Source: Seiridium cupressi
Taxonomy: Eukaryota > Ascomycota > Sordariomycetes > Amphisphaeriales > Sporocadaceae
Reading direction: 5' to 3'
DNA length: 64,000 bases
Assembly (NCBI GenBank): GCA_036674765.1
Contig: JARVKI010000137.1
Location: forward strand, 1 to 64,000
Part shown: piece after piece, positions 32,482 through 43,742 of the stretch
Layout of the letters: every line of letters starts with the position of its first letter
Numbering within the stretch: position 1 is the first letter of the stretch
The notes under the pieces: model-generated
What the model was told of the DNA's origin: nothing
The model's database searches: none
The model's input: the letters and a program-made list of their open reading frames with translations, nothing else
Position numbers and translations under genes: made by a program

Positions 32482-33093
32482 GATGCTGATAAGCCTCGGC
32501 TGAGGTAGAGTAAACCGTAAGCGCAGATTTGACCTAGCTGGTCGAAGAGAGTAGGAGCAAAGGCTTGGCGTCGCTTTCAGGATATTCATAGGCTACAAGA
32601 ACGCTTTGAGAAAGTTGCCCTGGAATTTTCTTGAAAGATTGACCGGAGAATACGTTCTCTGAAGTGAATCGATCCCGAGTTTCGGGCGAGGCGAATCCAA
32701 GCAGAGCTGGAGCACGAAAGAGGCGTCGCGGGGCAGCGGATGCGGGGGTGGGGCCAGAGAAAAGCACCCGCACTATCTACATCCACATATTGTATACTGC
32801 GTACGGGAGAGTTTGGGGTCGTGAAATTAGTCATACTCGCGACTGAGCACGAGCGCGCCTCTATTCGCTACATTTCTTAATAGTTACCATAGCTGATAGG
32901 TGGTCGTCGATAGCTACTCCTTCGCGGGCTTGACACCGGTCATATGTCAAGCGCTTTCGGATATGAGAACGTAGACTGGGCCGAGCTGTTGTTGGCATAT
33001 CAGAGTGGAGGAGTATTGTACTTTTGGCTATCGGTAAGCTCAAGTAGGTATATAGGGCAGTCTCGGAGGCGCAAGAGAGCCAACATGAATTAT
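32482..33093. other. Intergenic
   Basis: Promoter of the isochorismatase gene and 3' region of the Zn2Cys6 gene. No gene recognised. Confidence 0.6.
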
Positions 33094-35307
33094 TTAGGCC
33101 CTAGGAGGAAACCCTAGTGGGCAATGATTTAGTTGGTCCCCGTCGTTGACGTTGTACATCCCATCGGACCACATTGCCTGCCACATTTCGGGCGTCGTTC
33201 CTGACAGGGCATCCAGATCGAACATTGTATCGTCAAAGGCAGGTGGCGTGACAGTCTCAGCAATAGTCGGGGTTATGGTAGTAGGCTCCGGCATTGTCCG
33301 GAGCAGAGCATTCACACCCTTCAGCATGGACATCAACCTGGAAAGAGGGTCTTCATCGGCCTGCATCCCCGGCGATCCAATTTCCAATGGCCGTGCTTTA
33401 CGTCGATTGACCACAAACTCCATGTCCTGTATCTGCCGCTCCACCAGGACGTGGAGAGAGATTTCCTGCCGAACAAAAGCGAGATCCCACCCGGGGGCTT
33501 GCAACATTATGAGTTTTAAGCAAGTGATAAATGCATACATGAAGTCGACTGATGATATGCAGGGAAATCTGGGCCATTCCGCGATGGACTGGGTGAATCG
33601 AAGGGCTAGAAACGATTTGAGAGCGCAGAGGAGCGACCACAACAGCTCAAGGCGTTCCGTGACCTGAAGGCTGGCCGTTTCGGTCTGAATGTCTTGCAGG
33701 CCAGCTTCGTACAAGAGAGCCTCTGTGATGTGTATATGTGCCATCAGGCCAGCTTCGAATACGTCAGCCTGTAGTCCATGACTTTCTAAAGCAGGTTCTT
33801 GGGAGTCTTACAGTGATCTTGTAGGTCCGCTGGTAGGCTTGCTTTGAAATCTTCAATCTGAGACTGTAGGGTTTTGACCACCATCACAGTGGGTAAAATG
33901 GAAAACTGAGGGCGTTGGAAGTTGCCACTATTGGCAGACATGGTGACGGACATACTTTGCGCTAGCTGCTGCACCTTGACCAAATGTACAAGCAAGCTGT
34001 CAGTAGGATACTCGGCTCTGCTGCCTAAGATGCGGCAAACTGTTTCCAGATATATCGTGTTCATGAAAGCATCGGGCCGCTTGCTGGTAGTGAACACCCT
34101 ACACCAAGGTAAGCTGAATTGCGTAGAAGCCTTGAGATAAGACTCACGACGTGATGATGTAGTAGGTTCCGGCGAAGGCTCTCATCTGCTCTAAACATGC
34201 TGAACCATGATCTAGATGCTGTGTCCCCATTTGACTTTCGCTGAACCCTAGGCTTAGGCAGAGTGACCTCGCCAAGCCCAGTAAGTTTGTAATTTGGAAG
34301 CTATTGATTCCATGGTGATACCTAAGATCACGGTCAGCCAACCTTTTAACTCAGGGATAAGATTGCCCCAGTACCATGCGATATATAACAGTAAGCCTTG
34401 TAGGAGATCCACACTCTTTCTGGGTTTGGTCAATAGCGCTTCACTTAGATCCTTCAAAAGCTCTCTACCAAGGTTCAATTGCCGATAGCCGTCTGTACAA
34501 GTAGCTTCGAGCATTACACCCTTCCACATGAACGGGCGCTCCATATAGAGTTGTTCTGATGTCATCCCAGGAGGAATTATGACGAACGGGAAGATCGGCA
34601 TCATCTTGCGTCGAAACAGTCGCAATAGTGATTCGGCTTCTTCAGCTTCCGGCCATGAAGGAGTTGTCTGGGCACCAGGCGAACTGCTAGTGCGCAGGGA
34701 TTGATGTGATCGCTGCGATTCGCTAGCTTTCTTGTGTGTGGTCGACTCATCCTCATCACCATGGATGCCATCCCTGGGAAACAAGTAGTCGTACGAGAGA
34801 AGCCGGCTCTTGTTCTTCTTGAGCCACTGCGGTGTGCTATCCTCGGGCTGGTTGTTGGTGGTATTGAGCTGAGAGGTAAGGTCCTTAAGTTTCTGCTCTA
34901 ACTGGGCGACTCTTGTCAATCGTGTTTGCTTCCGCGGCCGCGACGGAGCCGGGGTCTGTTGCGAACACGGCTTATTCAAACGATCACACCTTCAAGGTAT
35001 GTTAGTCCACTTTTGCAGAAACAATTGCAATATTTCCATATAAGACTATATAATGGATTAGGCATGAGATACGTTCATGCGAATACGATACTTTAGGGAC
35101 TTTGCTGTCATGGCCTAGAACTATATCGCATGTGGGGCACAAAGTAAGGGGGAGTTAAAGCAATCGAAGGTTTCTATTCAAGCCCAAGACATTATCTTAC
35201 CTCTCACACTTTGTGGGATTTGCGCATGGTAAGCATCTCGCTTTGGCTTTCGCGCAAGTCGTGCAGGCTCGTGGGCCTGTCTTCTTGGCCCCTGGTACAT
35301 CAGTCAT
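33094..35307 (-). CDS. Zn(II)2Cys6 transcription factor
   Basis: Fungal zinc-cluster regulator, nuclear. Five exons: 35307-35201, 34989-34375, 34321-34148, 34098-33812 and 33752-33094, giving 613 residues with every junction phase-checked (introns 211, 53, 49 and 59 nt). The DNA-binding cluster is Cys15-x2-Cys18-x6-Cys25-x8-Cys34-x2-Cys37-x6-Cys44, with intron 1 falling between the fourth and fifth Cys. A basic linker (RPRKQTRLTR) and a leucine-type coiled coil (VAQLEQKLKDLTSQLN) follow, suggesting dimer binding. The middle region (LLRLFRRKMMPIFPFVIIP, then LLLYIAWYHHGINS...NLLGLARSL) is the fungal-specific regulatory domain. A CCTCCG-N7-CGGAGG element about 170-190 nt upstream could be its own binding site. 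The targets are unknown. Confidence 0.92.
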
Positions 35308-36311
35308 GGCACGCTGGGTGTTTCTCCAAGCAAAGAGCTGCAATAGATACACTCTAGAGACGATTTGTATGATCGACAGAAAGAGAAACAAGAATGGTCA
35401 TCCTACACATCAGTAGGGAAAGAGGAATCTGTTGTACACCTGGACTGGTTGCCTTCTTGTTGCGTGAAAGACAAACCCTCCGGTTCCAACGGAGGCGGAC
35501 GGTGCAATTTCACTCCGTCTCCGCGCGGTGTCATTAAGAGGTCGACCCGGGCTTATGACCCGCTGAAATTGGTGGTCTTCAGTGCCCCATTCGGCTAAGC
35601 ACCATTGAGGCTGCGTGGCTTGGCTAATTAAAATGTATTATTTTTATCATCCTTGAAATTCAATAATGATGCGTACGTAGTCCTGAAGATCCCTTTCACC
35701 CATGCAAACATCTTTACAACCGTTTGAATTCCAATATTATGCACACCCAGGGCTAACGATTCAATGAACGCATTTCCTATTCCAGCAATGTCTGGCCACT
35801 GAAAGAGCTGCTCTGTGGATTTCATGATGGACATGGCATGCACGATTCACGTACTACAACGAGAATCTTGGTTTTAGTGAGTGTATTTGCAGCCGGCATA
35901 TGGTGGACCGGATCTATCCTAATGTACACATCATGGAAAAGTGGAAGAAGAAAAAGGCACATTATAGTAGCCCAATTACAAGAAGTGAAGTGATGCGGAG
36001 TATCATAAGATACACCGGGCATCAGTAACGGCGAGAAAAAGAGAAAAGAAATCCACATCCTCTGGCCATCATGTAGTATCAAGTCCACCCCCAACGCCAT
36101 GACATAACTTCCATGATGTTTTATCTTTGCTCCTAGCACATACAGCCTCTGGGACTCACGACAAGACGGACGATGGTGAGAGATGTAGTTACGATTCCCA
36201 CGCCTCGATCCTAGAATATGGGTGAGAGAAAGTTGTTTCTGTGGCTGTCAAGGCTGCCATTCGTCCAGCCACCCAAAGAATCTGCCGCCATCATGTTCCA
36301 AGTGGAAGAAG
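35308..36311. other. Intergenic, Zn2Cys6 promoter
   Basis: Contains a GC-rich structured block at 35470-35600 within an AT-rich context, including the inverted repeat at 35477-35495. Remaining frames have no motif. Confidence 0.55.
35477..35495. promoter_or_regulatory. CCTCCG-N7-CGGAGG inverted repeat
   Basis: Perfect 6-bp inverted repeat with a 7-nt spacer, 170-190 nt upstream of the Zn2Cys6 factor ATG. It displays CCG and CGG triplets in the everted arrangement recognised by zinc-cluster dimers, so autoregulation is possible. Inference from motif. Confidence 0.4.
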
Positions 36312-38573
36312 TTAGACAAGGAGGGAGAGAATGCCAATCAGCAGGATGACACAACCAGTGCTACCTCCACATGGCATATTACCTTGGCCACCATGGCCAC
36401 CGAAAGGTCCAGCTCTGCGCTTTGAACCAGCAGAGGTCACAGGGACGATGGGAACGCCAGTGCTTGTGTGATTGCCCATGACAGTCTTGGTACTGTAGAT
36501 GGTGCCTGCGGGGGTGCCAGTAGCATACATGCTCATGTTGCCGCCAGTGGACAGCGAATAATACCGGGTAGTGTTGAACGATGCGGTTGTGTGGGAAGTG
36601 TTGAGGTCAGAGACGCTGTGCGACATCATGTTGCTGCTGGACATGGAAGCAGGTGTGGATGATGATGCGGACACTGAGATGGCATCGACTGACACTGTGG
36701 TCATGTCACTGGTGATGGTCTTTGTTATCACTGACAGAGTCTTACGGTCCGGTGCAGAGACGATGACTGTGGTGTTGGGTGAGATGGAGATGAGAGGGAT
36801 GCCGGAGATCGAAGTGACCTGGCTGCTCGAGATAGCAGCCGAGATGGAAGCGGGACTGCTAAACATCATACTGGAGATATCTTTAACTGTAATCTGGTTG
36901 GAATCCGACACAACAGTGACAGTGTGAACAGTCGAGACTGTGACTGTGACAGTAGGAGCAAGAACGCAGAGACTGGCGGTCGATGACAATTCGGGGTCTC
37001 TGGTGGCAGTCGTGGTGACTTGTACGAGGGTAGTAGAAACAACGGTGGTCGTGTCGGCGAGCGTCGTAGTATCAGCTTGGGCCGAATAGCCACCAGGCAT
37101 TGATGCAGTGGTGCTTTTTGTCACCTCCGTGGTCACTGTGACTGTCTTGGTTTTGCCAGAAATGAGCTGAGTCTCGGTCTCGGTCGTGTAGAACAATGCA
37201 GAGGAAGATGCTGCAGATTGCGAAATCGGCGTAGGAGTCAGGGTCTCTGTGCAGGTAGTCGTGGAGGTCGTCGATCCTTTGCTGGGAACAACAGAAGGCT
37301 CGACAGTGGCGAGAGATGACGTGCTCAACGTCGACGAGCTGGCAGACTGGGGGACAGTGGCAGTAATGGCATCGTTGCTGTGTAATGTTAGAAGAAGATA
37401 AATTATAGCTGATGTTCAATGCTTACCTCGTTGCAGTTGAACCCGGAACCTCGCTGCAGCTTGTGCTGACGCCCACAACAGTCGTGACGGTGACACTCAC
37501 GGTTCCAACAGTTCCAGTCGGGCCCTCGAACCCGGAGGAGGTTGTCGAGTTCCAACCCGAGGTGTTTGAAGTCCAAGCAGGGGGTGCACCGGTAACACCT
37601 GCAGCAGTGGCTGTAGTGATGGACGAGGCAGGGAAAGGGAAGACAGTACCAGAGACCGTGACTGTTACCTGGGAAAGAGTCGACTCCTCAATACTGGTGT
37701 TGTTGGGGACAGAAACTGTAACAGGCTGAAGAGTGGTTCGGGTAACGGTCAAGTGATCCTCAGAAGACGGGGTCTCAGTTACAGCGCCAGTCGAGGTCAC
37801 AGAATTAGTTTCTGTAAGGGACGAGAGTAGAGTCGGTGCACTGAGGGTCAATGTGTTATTGACCCCGACAGTGACGGTGACAGATTCGTGAACCAAACTG
37901 GACTGCACGGTAGGCGACACCGTATAGTTGATGTTACTGGTGACAGTCTGAGTGATGGTAGAGCCAACACTCGGCCAGAAGGGGGTGACAGTGATAGGGA
38001 TGCCCGGAGCAGTCTCAGAGAAGACATCTGAGGCGCTTGCGGTGGTCGCGGTTCCGTTGGACATGGTCGTGGACAGGATTGTAGCGGGAGCAGGTGTCGT
38101 AAGGTTAGAAGAAGGCGGATTACTATAGCCATACTGCTGTCGCTTCTGAAGACCATCGACGGCACGAGAGGTGGCGCTGGAAGGGGACACGCGACCTTCA
38201 TCAACCCAGCGATTGATGTCATCGACCGTGTCTAAATGATGTCAGTCAATAGTCGCATGGATGCCATATTTGAACCAACTACTTACGCATGTGGTTGAGG
38301 TAACAGATGCCAGCAGCAACGCTGACGCCCACAAGAAGGACCAGGAGGACGATGCTGACGATCATGGAAGTACCCGGTCGCTCTATTTGAGACGCGTTAG
38401 AAAATTCGTTGACCATACCAATTGATCAAACACTCACTATTGCGTTTGCGAGTGCTAGTATCACCATCGCTAATATCCATCTTCAAGGTTGAGCCATGGC
38501 TGAAGTCATCGGAGTGGTCATCGCGGATGTTGGGCGGCATGGTGGTGCCACGCTTTGCGAAGAAGGCAGGCAT
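36312..38573 (-). CDS. Ser/Thr-rich cell-surface membrane protein
   Basis: No known family recognised. Four exons: 38573-38438, 38382-38287, 38231-37427 and 37377-36312, giving 700 residues (introns 55, 55 and 49 nt). Residues 1-48 are polar and charged (cytosolic by inference). Exon 2 encodes one strong transmembrane segment (MIVSIVLLVLLVGVSVAAG), about residues 52-70. Beyond this come about 600 residues dominated by Thr, Ser and Val, with TVTV-type runs and many N-x-S/T sites, as in heavily O-glycosylated wall proteins. A dibasic LQKRQ site follows the membrane segment. The end, after SKRRAGPFGGHGGQG, is a short hydrophobic tail (CVILLIGILSLLV) resembling a GPI-attachment signal. An N-terminal anchor plus GPI-like tail is an odd combination; a WSC/Mid2-type sensor would have the reverse arrangement. 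Confidence 0.8.
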
Positions 38574-41500
38574 CGTGATTCTGTTGCGTGCGCGATGAGG
38601 CTGGTTTCGTGATCAGTGATTGAAAATATAGAACAAGAAGAAACTAGATGGGAAGAAACGCGTGATGATTGACAATTGTGGGTGAAGAACGACAGTTGCG
38701 CGTAGATGGTTGGGTTGGGGAGTTGTGGGCTGGTGAAGCTTGCAAAAAATCTGATCGCGAAAAACCAGGCTCGAAAGCAGAAATTTGATTGCAAGGACTT
38801 CGACGAAATGGAAGATCTCGAAAAGCCCAGCAAGGAATATTAGGTAGAGTCACGGATGCTTACCAAAGATGCTGATTTGTGAAGGCTGTGATGTTGTAGT
38901 CGAACGAATGTGGATGAATGGGCTGTAGACCCAGAAGGCAAAGAGCTGCTCGAGATGAGGTGGCTGAATGAATGCGTGTCAAAGGTTCGAGACTGAGACT
39001 TCGGAAGAACGAATGTGAGTTTCGTGACGAGAGAAAACCAAGTGGTTCTGGGAAGTGATTGTTGTTGGTTGCGGAGACGTGTGGGTTGCCCGGACGCGTT
39101 TTGAGCTTCAACAGAGATCGAGGCAACCGCAATTACCCAGTGCTCTCGTTGCCTCAAGGACCCACCAGAGTTCAAGAATGCGTCAAGAAATACAAGCTTG
39201 TGGCAAACGGAATCAGATACCTTGAACACGTGGGCGTGGCTTGCTTTGAAGATTGGATGAAAAGTCGAGAAGACTTCACAGCTATCGTGTCTATTCAGCC
39301 GTATCACTTTGCTCCCACTTAGAAAGCAATATTTCAAACAACTAGAGCCATAATATCATCTCTACAGTTCACGCCGGTAGCTTGTCTAAAATGTCTGCTG
39401 TTGAGTAGGTGGGTATTTTGGATACGATACTAGCTTTCAATGATAATTCGACTGAGATATCCTGCTTACACTCCACTCCTCTCTCTTCCTGACACGGAAG
39501 TTAACAATAACAGTGATATGTTATTAGTACTGATTCCACAAAAGCCGTGATTACAGCTGTTCAATGTCCATCCGAAGATGATTTATCACACGCCAACACA
39601 ATCTTGCTTGAAAGAGGGTCGATGCCACTTCCTAGTAGAGAGCAAAGTCTGCCATGCAACTCCGTAGAAAGACCATCTACCCGATTTTACAAGAACACAC
39701 TTATCGCTCCTTGAGAATCATGGGAAATACATCCTGATTGCCAGTGCATTTTCCATTCGTCCAACTGGTAGGGCGGTACCATTTCAAGACGACACATCAA
39801 GCTACTTGATACAAGCTTGTCGCACCTCTGCTCAACGTGATTACAGTCTCAATAGCCAGAAGATTCAGGCCTTAGAGCGAACTACACATATCTAGCATAT
39901 AGTATCTTACAAGCCCTGCAAATGCTGGATGGGACGGCCACCAAAGATCCACTGTTTTGGCCGGCGACTGCTTCATTGAAAGTAGGACAGGAACAGTCGC
40001 GCACAGGCTACGTTCAACGCTCCTGTAGTGTCTAGAGAGTATATAATTATTCAGAATGCGTTGTGTGTTAGATGAGCCTATGACTCGAACAAGGCAAGTC
40101 GTGATATAATCTAGAAATACCTGAACCGCGAACTTGTCGCTTGTATCAATCGGCAAAATCTAAATTGCGAAAACCCTGCTCAGTGATCAAAAACAGCCAT
40201 TGAGAATAACAGGCGGTAGTACTAGATAGAGAGAAATGAATCGTGTCTGGTCTGGGTGTTGTTCCTGACCCATCTGGACAATGCACATCTTCAGCCGCAA
40301 TTTCCGCCGCAAACTACTGTTACCACCCGAGAGACTACTTAATAAGCTCATACAATAACTATCAATGCGACCTCGACAGAATACAGCTACTGTGGAATAT
40401 CTAGGTATTGTTTGATCAAAAATTTGTTAGCCTGATTCAGATCGCACATAAGAACGTTTTGTTTCCTAATGCATGCACCTCACCATAGCCGACTAGCAAG
40501 TACATACCGACAAATGATATGCCCCTATCGATAGGGAAGCTACAACTACTTGTTCATCCAAGAGTCTGCATCCTTAATGTATAGTACTTGGAAAAGACCG
40601 AGGACTACCCGTCGAATATGGCGACAGCAGTCGGCCCCTCTGCCTGGTTTCCAAGAATGAAGATCTTCATTTGAAGACGATCCTCGCTAGGAAGCTCTCA
40701 CCTGCCTATGACATGACAACATCCGGCGCAATGGTACAATGGAAGCATCTTCTCAATGCAGTGTATGATCGAAGGCTATTTCGAGACTTCAAGCATTGCC
40801 AAGGAATGCTCCCCTGGGCCAGTGCTACCTGGACGCGCGTACCATCTCAATTCAAGATGACGATCTGTTGATAGTCCCAGTCTTATGGACCGATTCGGAA
40901 GGCGAAAAAAGATTCGCGAGGTTCCGCTTGCCATTTAAGCGAGCGAACCTCCCACACTCTGAACCCGCTTAAGCGAAGGTTGGGCCGAATAACCTTACTT
41001 TGGTGTTTCAGAATGGCTTGAGTTACATCGGCTGGGATGGTCAGGATGGCACGCACCAATAGATTGCTCAGGCACCACTTGCTTCTCGGCATCCAAAGCA
41101 TAGTGGATCGTGTATTGCAGCCAACACTGCAATTGAATCAAATCACGGTAGAAAGCATGTCAGGAGCGAAAAGACACAAGTTTCGAATGGAACAAAAACT
41201 CAGATCCTGTATATTATACGTCTGCTTAGCTGAAAGAGTACCGGTGAAATGTGCCAATATGAAAGAAGGACGTGCTGGGCATTGGTAAAAGATGTGACTA
41301 AATACAAGAACCAACATTTCTCTGTAGATAGTCGAAGAATTGAAAGCTGCAGCAGATGTATAGAAGTGGTGTTATACAAGTGTTGGTGAAAGGAACGACT
41401 CGCACACACAATCGGATTGAAACTCCCTCTCGACACTTGCGAAAACGATCTTGATTGCCATCTCTTCCCCTTTCTCTTTATCCTTGGGACATGCAAATGG

Positions 41501-41637
41501 ATTCCTTTCTTTTTTTCCGAAGCCGGGAAATGCAGGTCTGGTCGTTGATAGCTCGTCCACCACATCCGAAAGGACCCTCTCGAAGCGTCATTTCCTCAGA
41601 CGATGGACATTATCTCGTCTCAACAGTGTCCTCGAAT
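38574..41637. other. Long intergenic region
   Basis: 3.1 kb with no supported gene. 38574-39340 is the leader/promoter side of the Ser/Thr-rich gene, with overlapping antisense frames on both strands and no motifs. 39340-41200 is AT-rich and looks non-coding. 41200-41637 is the 3' side of the proline-rich repeat gene. Confidence 0.55.
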
Positions 41638-43742
41638 TTACTGGCGAGGGGGGAAAGGCTATACAACACCTCGAGTTAGTGATCGACTTCCGAATACGGT
41701 TGGCGGACTCTTAGGAGTGAGTTGGGTACCACATTTTAAGAGTAAAAGCGCTTTTTCAGAAGCCGAATTTATTAAGATGGGTTATGAAGGGCACAAGGAA
41801 ACTCTAAACTGCTTACCTTTCCTGTAGGCTTAGGGCCAGCTACATTTAATGTTAGTTACCAACTCATGTGGTCTCTATTTTGACCGTTTTATTGATCAAC
41901 TTACGAGGCTTGCCTATTCATATTGACGTTAGAACAAATGATGCTGATTTAATGGTAGAGTAGCTGTCACTTACCCGTTGGTTTAGGGCCTGGCTTGCCA
42001 GTGGGTTTGGGGCCGGGTTTGCCGGTCGCTGGGCAGATATTAGATCCTGATTTCGATTATAGATACAATATGGTCTTACGCTGCGTGAGAAAATGAGTCA
42101 GCAATCACCCTTTCAAATGAAGATATGAGGTGGAAGAGTTGGAAGAGTCAAAAAAGGTTAGGGATAGCTCCCGAACAACTCACCTTGGGCTCCTGACGAG
42201 GGGGAAGAGGCTATAATACCCCATGTTAGCGATCCCTTCTTTAAGTGTACATTTGGGGAACAATAAAAGTCAGAGCTCGTATCTCAAAAGCCAGCCAAAT
42301 CATTAGAATAGTGCTATTTGAATAGGCTGTTGAAGATATCAAATGACATGGGAGATTGTTTGTACCTTTCCCGTAGGCTTCGGGCCCTGTAATCGATTGT
42401 TAGCTATAAACTCGATCTTGCTTGAGATGGAAGGCGAATACTCACAGGCGGCTTTCCAGTGGGTTTAGGGCCTGGCTTGCCGGTCGCTAAGAGTTAATTA
42501 GATCCCGTGTTCAATTCTCAAATACACTTTCTGCTTACGCTTAGGTTCCTGGCGAGGGGGCAGAGGCTATGGAATTCTATGTTAGCGATTCCTTCTACAA
42601 GTATGTTGGGCGAATGGAAACAGTTCAGAGCTTATATCTTGTAGCAAGAAAGCTAAATCAAGATGGCGATATTTGAGCATCCGGCCGATAAAGAGATAAA
42701 AATAACGCTGGGTGTTTCTTGTACCTTTCCAGTGGGCTTCGGACCCTGAAATGATTGTCAGTTACAAATACAGTCTTGCTTAAATATGACGATTCCGCTC
42801 ACCGGAGGCTTTCCCGTGGGTTTGGGGCCCTACAAACACTCTAGGTCAGCGAATACTTCTTCGTGTATACACGATCAAGTGTGGAGTGTTGAAGTTCATA
42901 TGCCGAGAGCAAAATCGCTCACTCGGGGAGGGCCTACTCCCAAAACAGGCCACATGGGGTATGGACTAATTCCAGAAGCTGCTTACAGGTGGGCCCGAAG
43001 GCTTGGGGAACTGGCGGCGGACTAGGCCAGTGGCTGAGATTATGTCAATATCCCTGACGAGGTATCTCGTAGAACTTCGACGCACGCTTTGGGGGTGGTG
43101 GCCCTGGGGGTTTGCCTAATAAGATAGTGTCAGAAGGCCTTGAACTCCCTTGTGAAGTCACGATAATGTTACTTACCAGTAGGTTTTGGGCCGCCGGGGA
43201 AGGGCTTGCCTAGTTGAATAGTTATGTCAGATTAAATCAACTTTCCTGGTAAAGTTTTGATATAGTAGCTTACCAGTGGGCTTGGGAGGCTCGGGTCTGG
43301 CCTCACGCTTGCTCGGGGGAGGAGGAGGGCCGCTGGGGAAAGGGAAGGGAGGCTAATGATCACAATTAAGTCAGCATTCAAGGTGGTATTGCTGAGGCGC
43401 TCAAGAAGTAACATTGACGAGACTCAACCGACACAATACTAAGAAAGCCGATCTAGAGCGAAAGGACAAAGGGGGGAAGATGATTTTTATTGGTGACTTA
43501 CGAGCGAGGGGAAGGGGAACGGCGGCTCCGAGGGGAAGGGGAATGGAGGCTCCGAAGGGAAGGGGAACGGAGGCTCGGTTGGGAAAGGAGCCGGCTAGTG
43601 AGAAAGTCAGTATCGGATCCGATGAAAATCGTATTCGCCAATTCCTTACGGGCTCGGGAGCGGGCTCAGGACCGGGGCCCTGGGCAACGGGTGCCGAAGT
43701 GACAATGGCCGCGAGGGCGAGGGCAAGAAGGGTGAACTTCAT
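41638..43742 (-). CDS. Secreted Pro-rich repeat protein, 17 tiny exons
   Basis: Unknown function. Exons (minus): 43742-43650, 43594-43502, 43352-43274, 43209-43177, 43115-43086, 43033-42987, 42829-42803, 42745-42725, 42566-42539, 42486-42446, 42386-42366, 42210-42184, 42080, 42028-41975, 41913-41905, 41839-41817, 41658-41638. The 648 coding nt give 215 residues with continuous phase. Signal peptide about 1-17 (MKFTLLALALAAIVTSA). Then PFPFPSEP repeats, a Kex2-type SKR-EA site near residue 76, and about ten GPKPTGKP-like units with PLPPRQEPK spacers; ends PFPPRQ. Almost no residues other than Pro, Gly, Lys and Thr in the repeats. Exons plus introns are duplicated as modules, with homologous introns of 155-158 nt. 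Most repeat exons are frame-neutral, so alternative splicing could vary repeat number. A TATA-like element lies about 105 nt upstream. Probably a wall or secreted protein; individual exon ends need transcript proof. Confidence 0.8.
42029..42183 (-). other. Two introns flanking a 1-nt exon
   Basis: Intron A (42183-42081, 103 nt, GTGAGT..GCAG with branch-like GCTGAC) and intron B (42079-42029, 51 nt, GTAAGA..CCAG) enclose the single exon base at 42080. The base is needed to keep frame. Intron B matches the intron at 42538-42487 in the sister module, where no intron A exists. Confidence 0.6.

Noticed and set aside
31690..35307. A biosynthetic gene cluster (hydrolase plus Zn2Cys6 regulator)
   Set aside because: No core synthase, tailoring enzyme or transporter adjoins them; two genes do not make a cluster.
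41638..43742. RiPP (dikaritin-like) precursor because of KR sites and repeats
   Set aside because: Repeats lack the aromatic core residues expected, only one true KR site is present, and no DUF3328 or peptidase cluster lies nearby.
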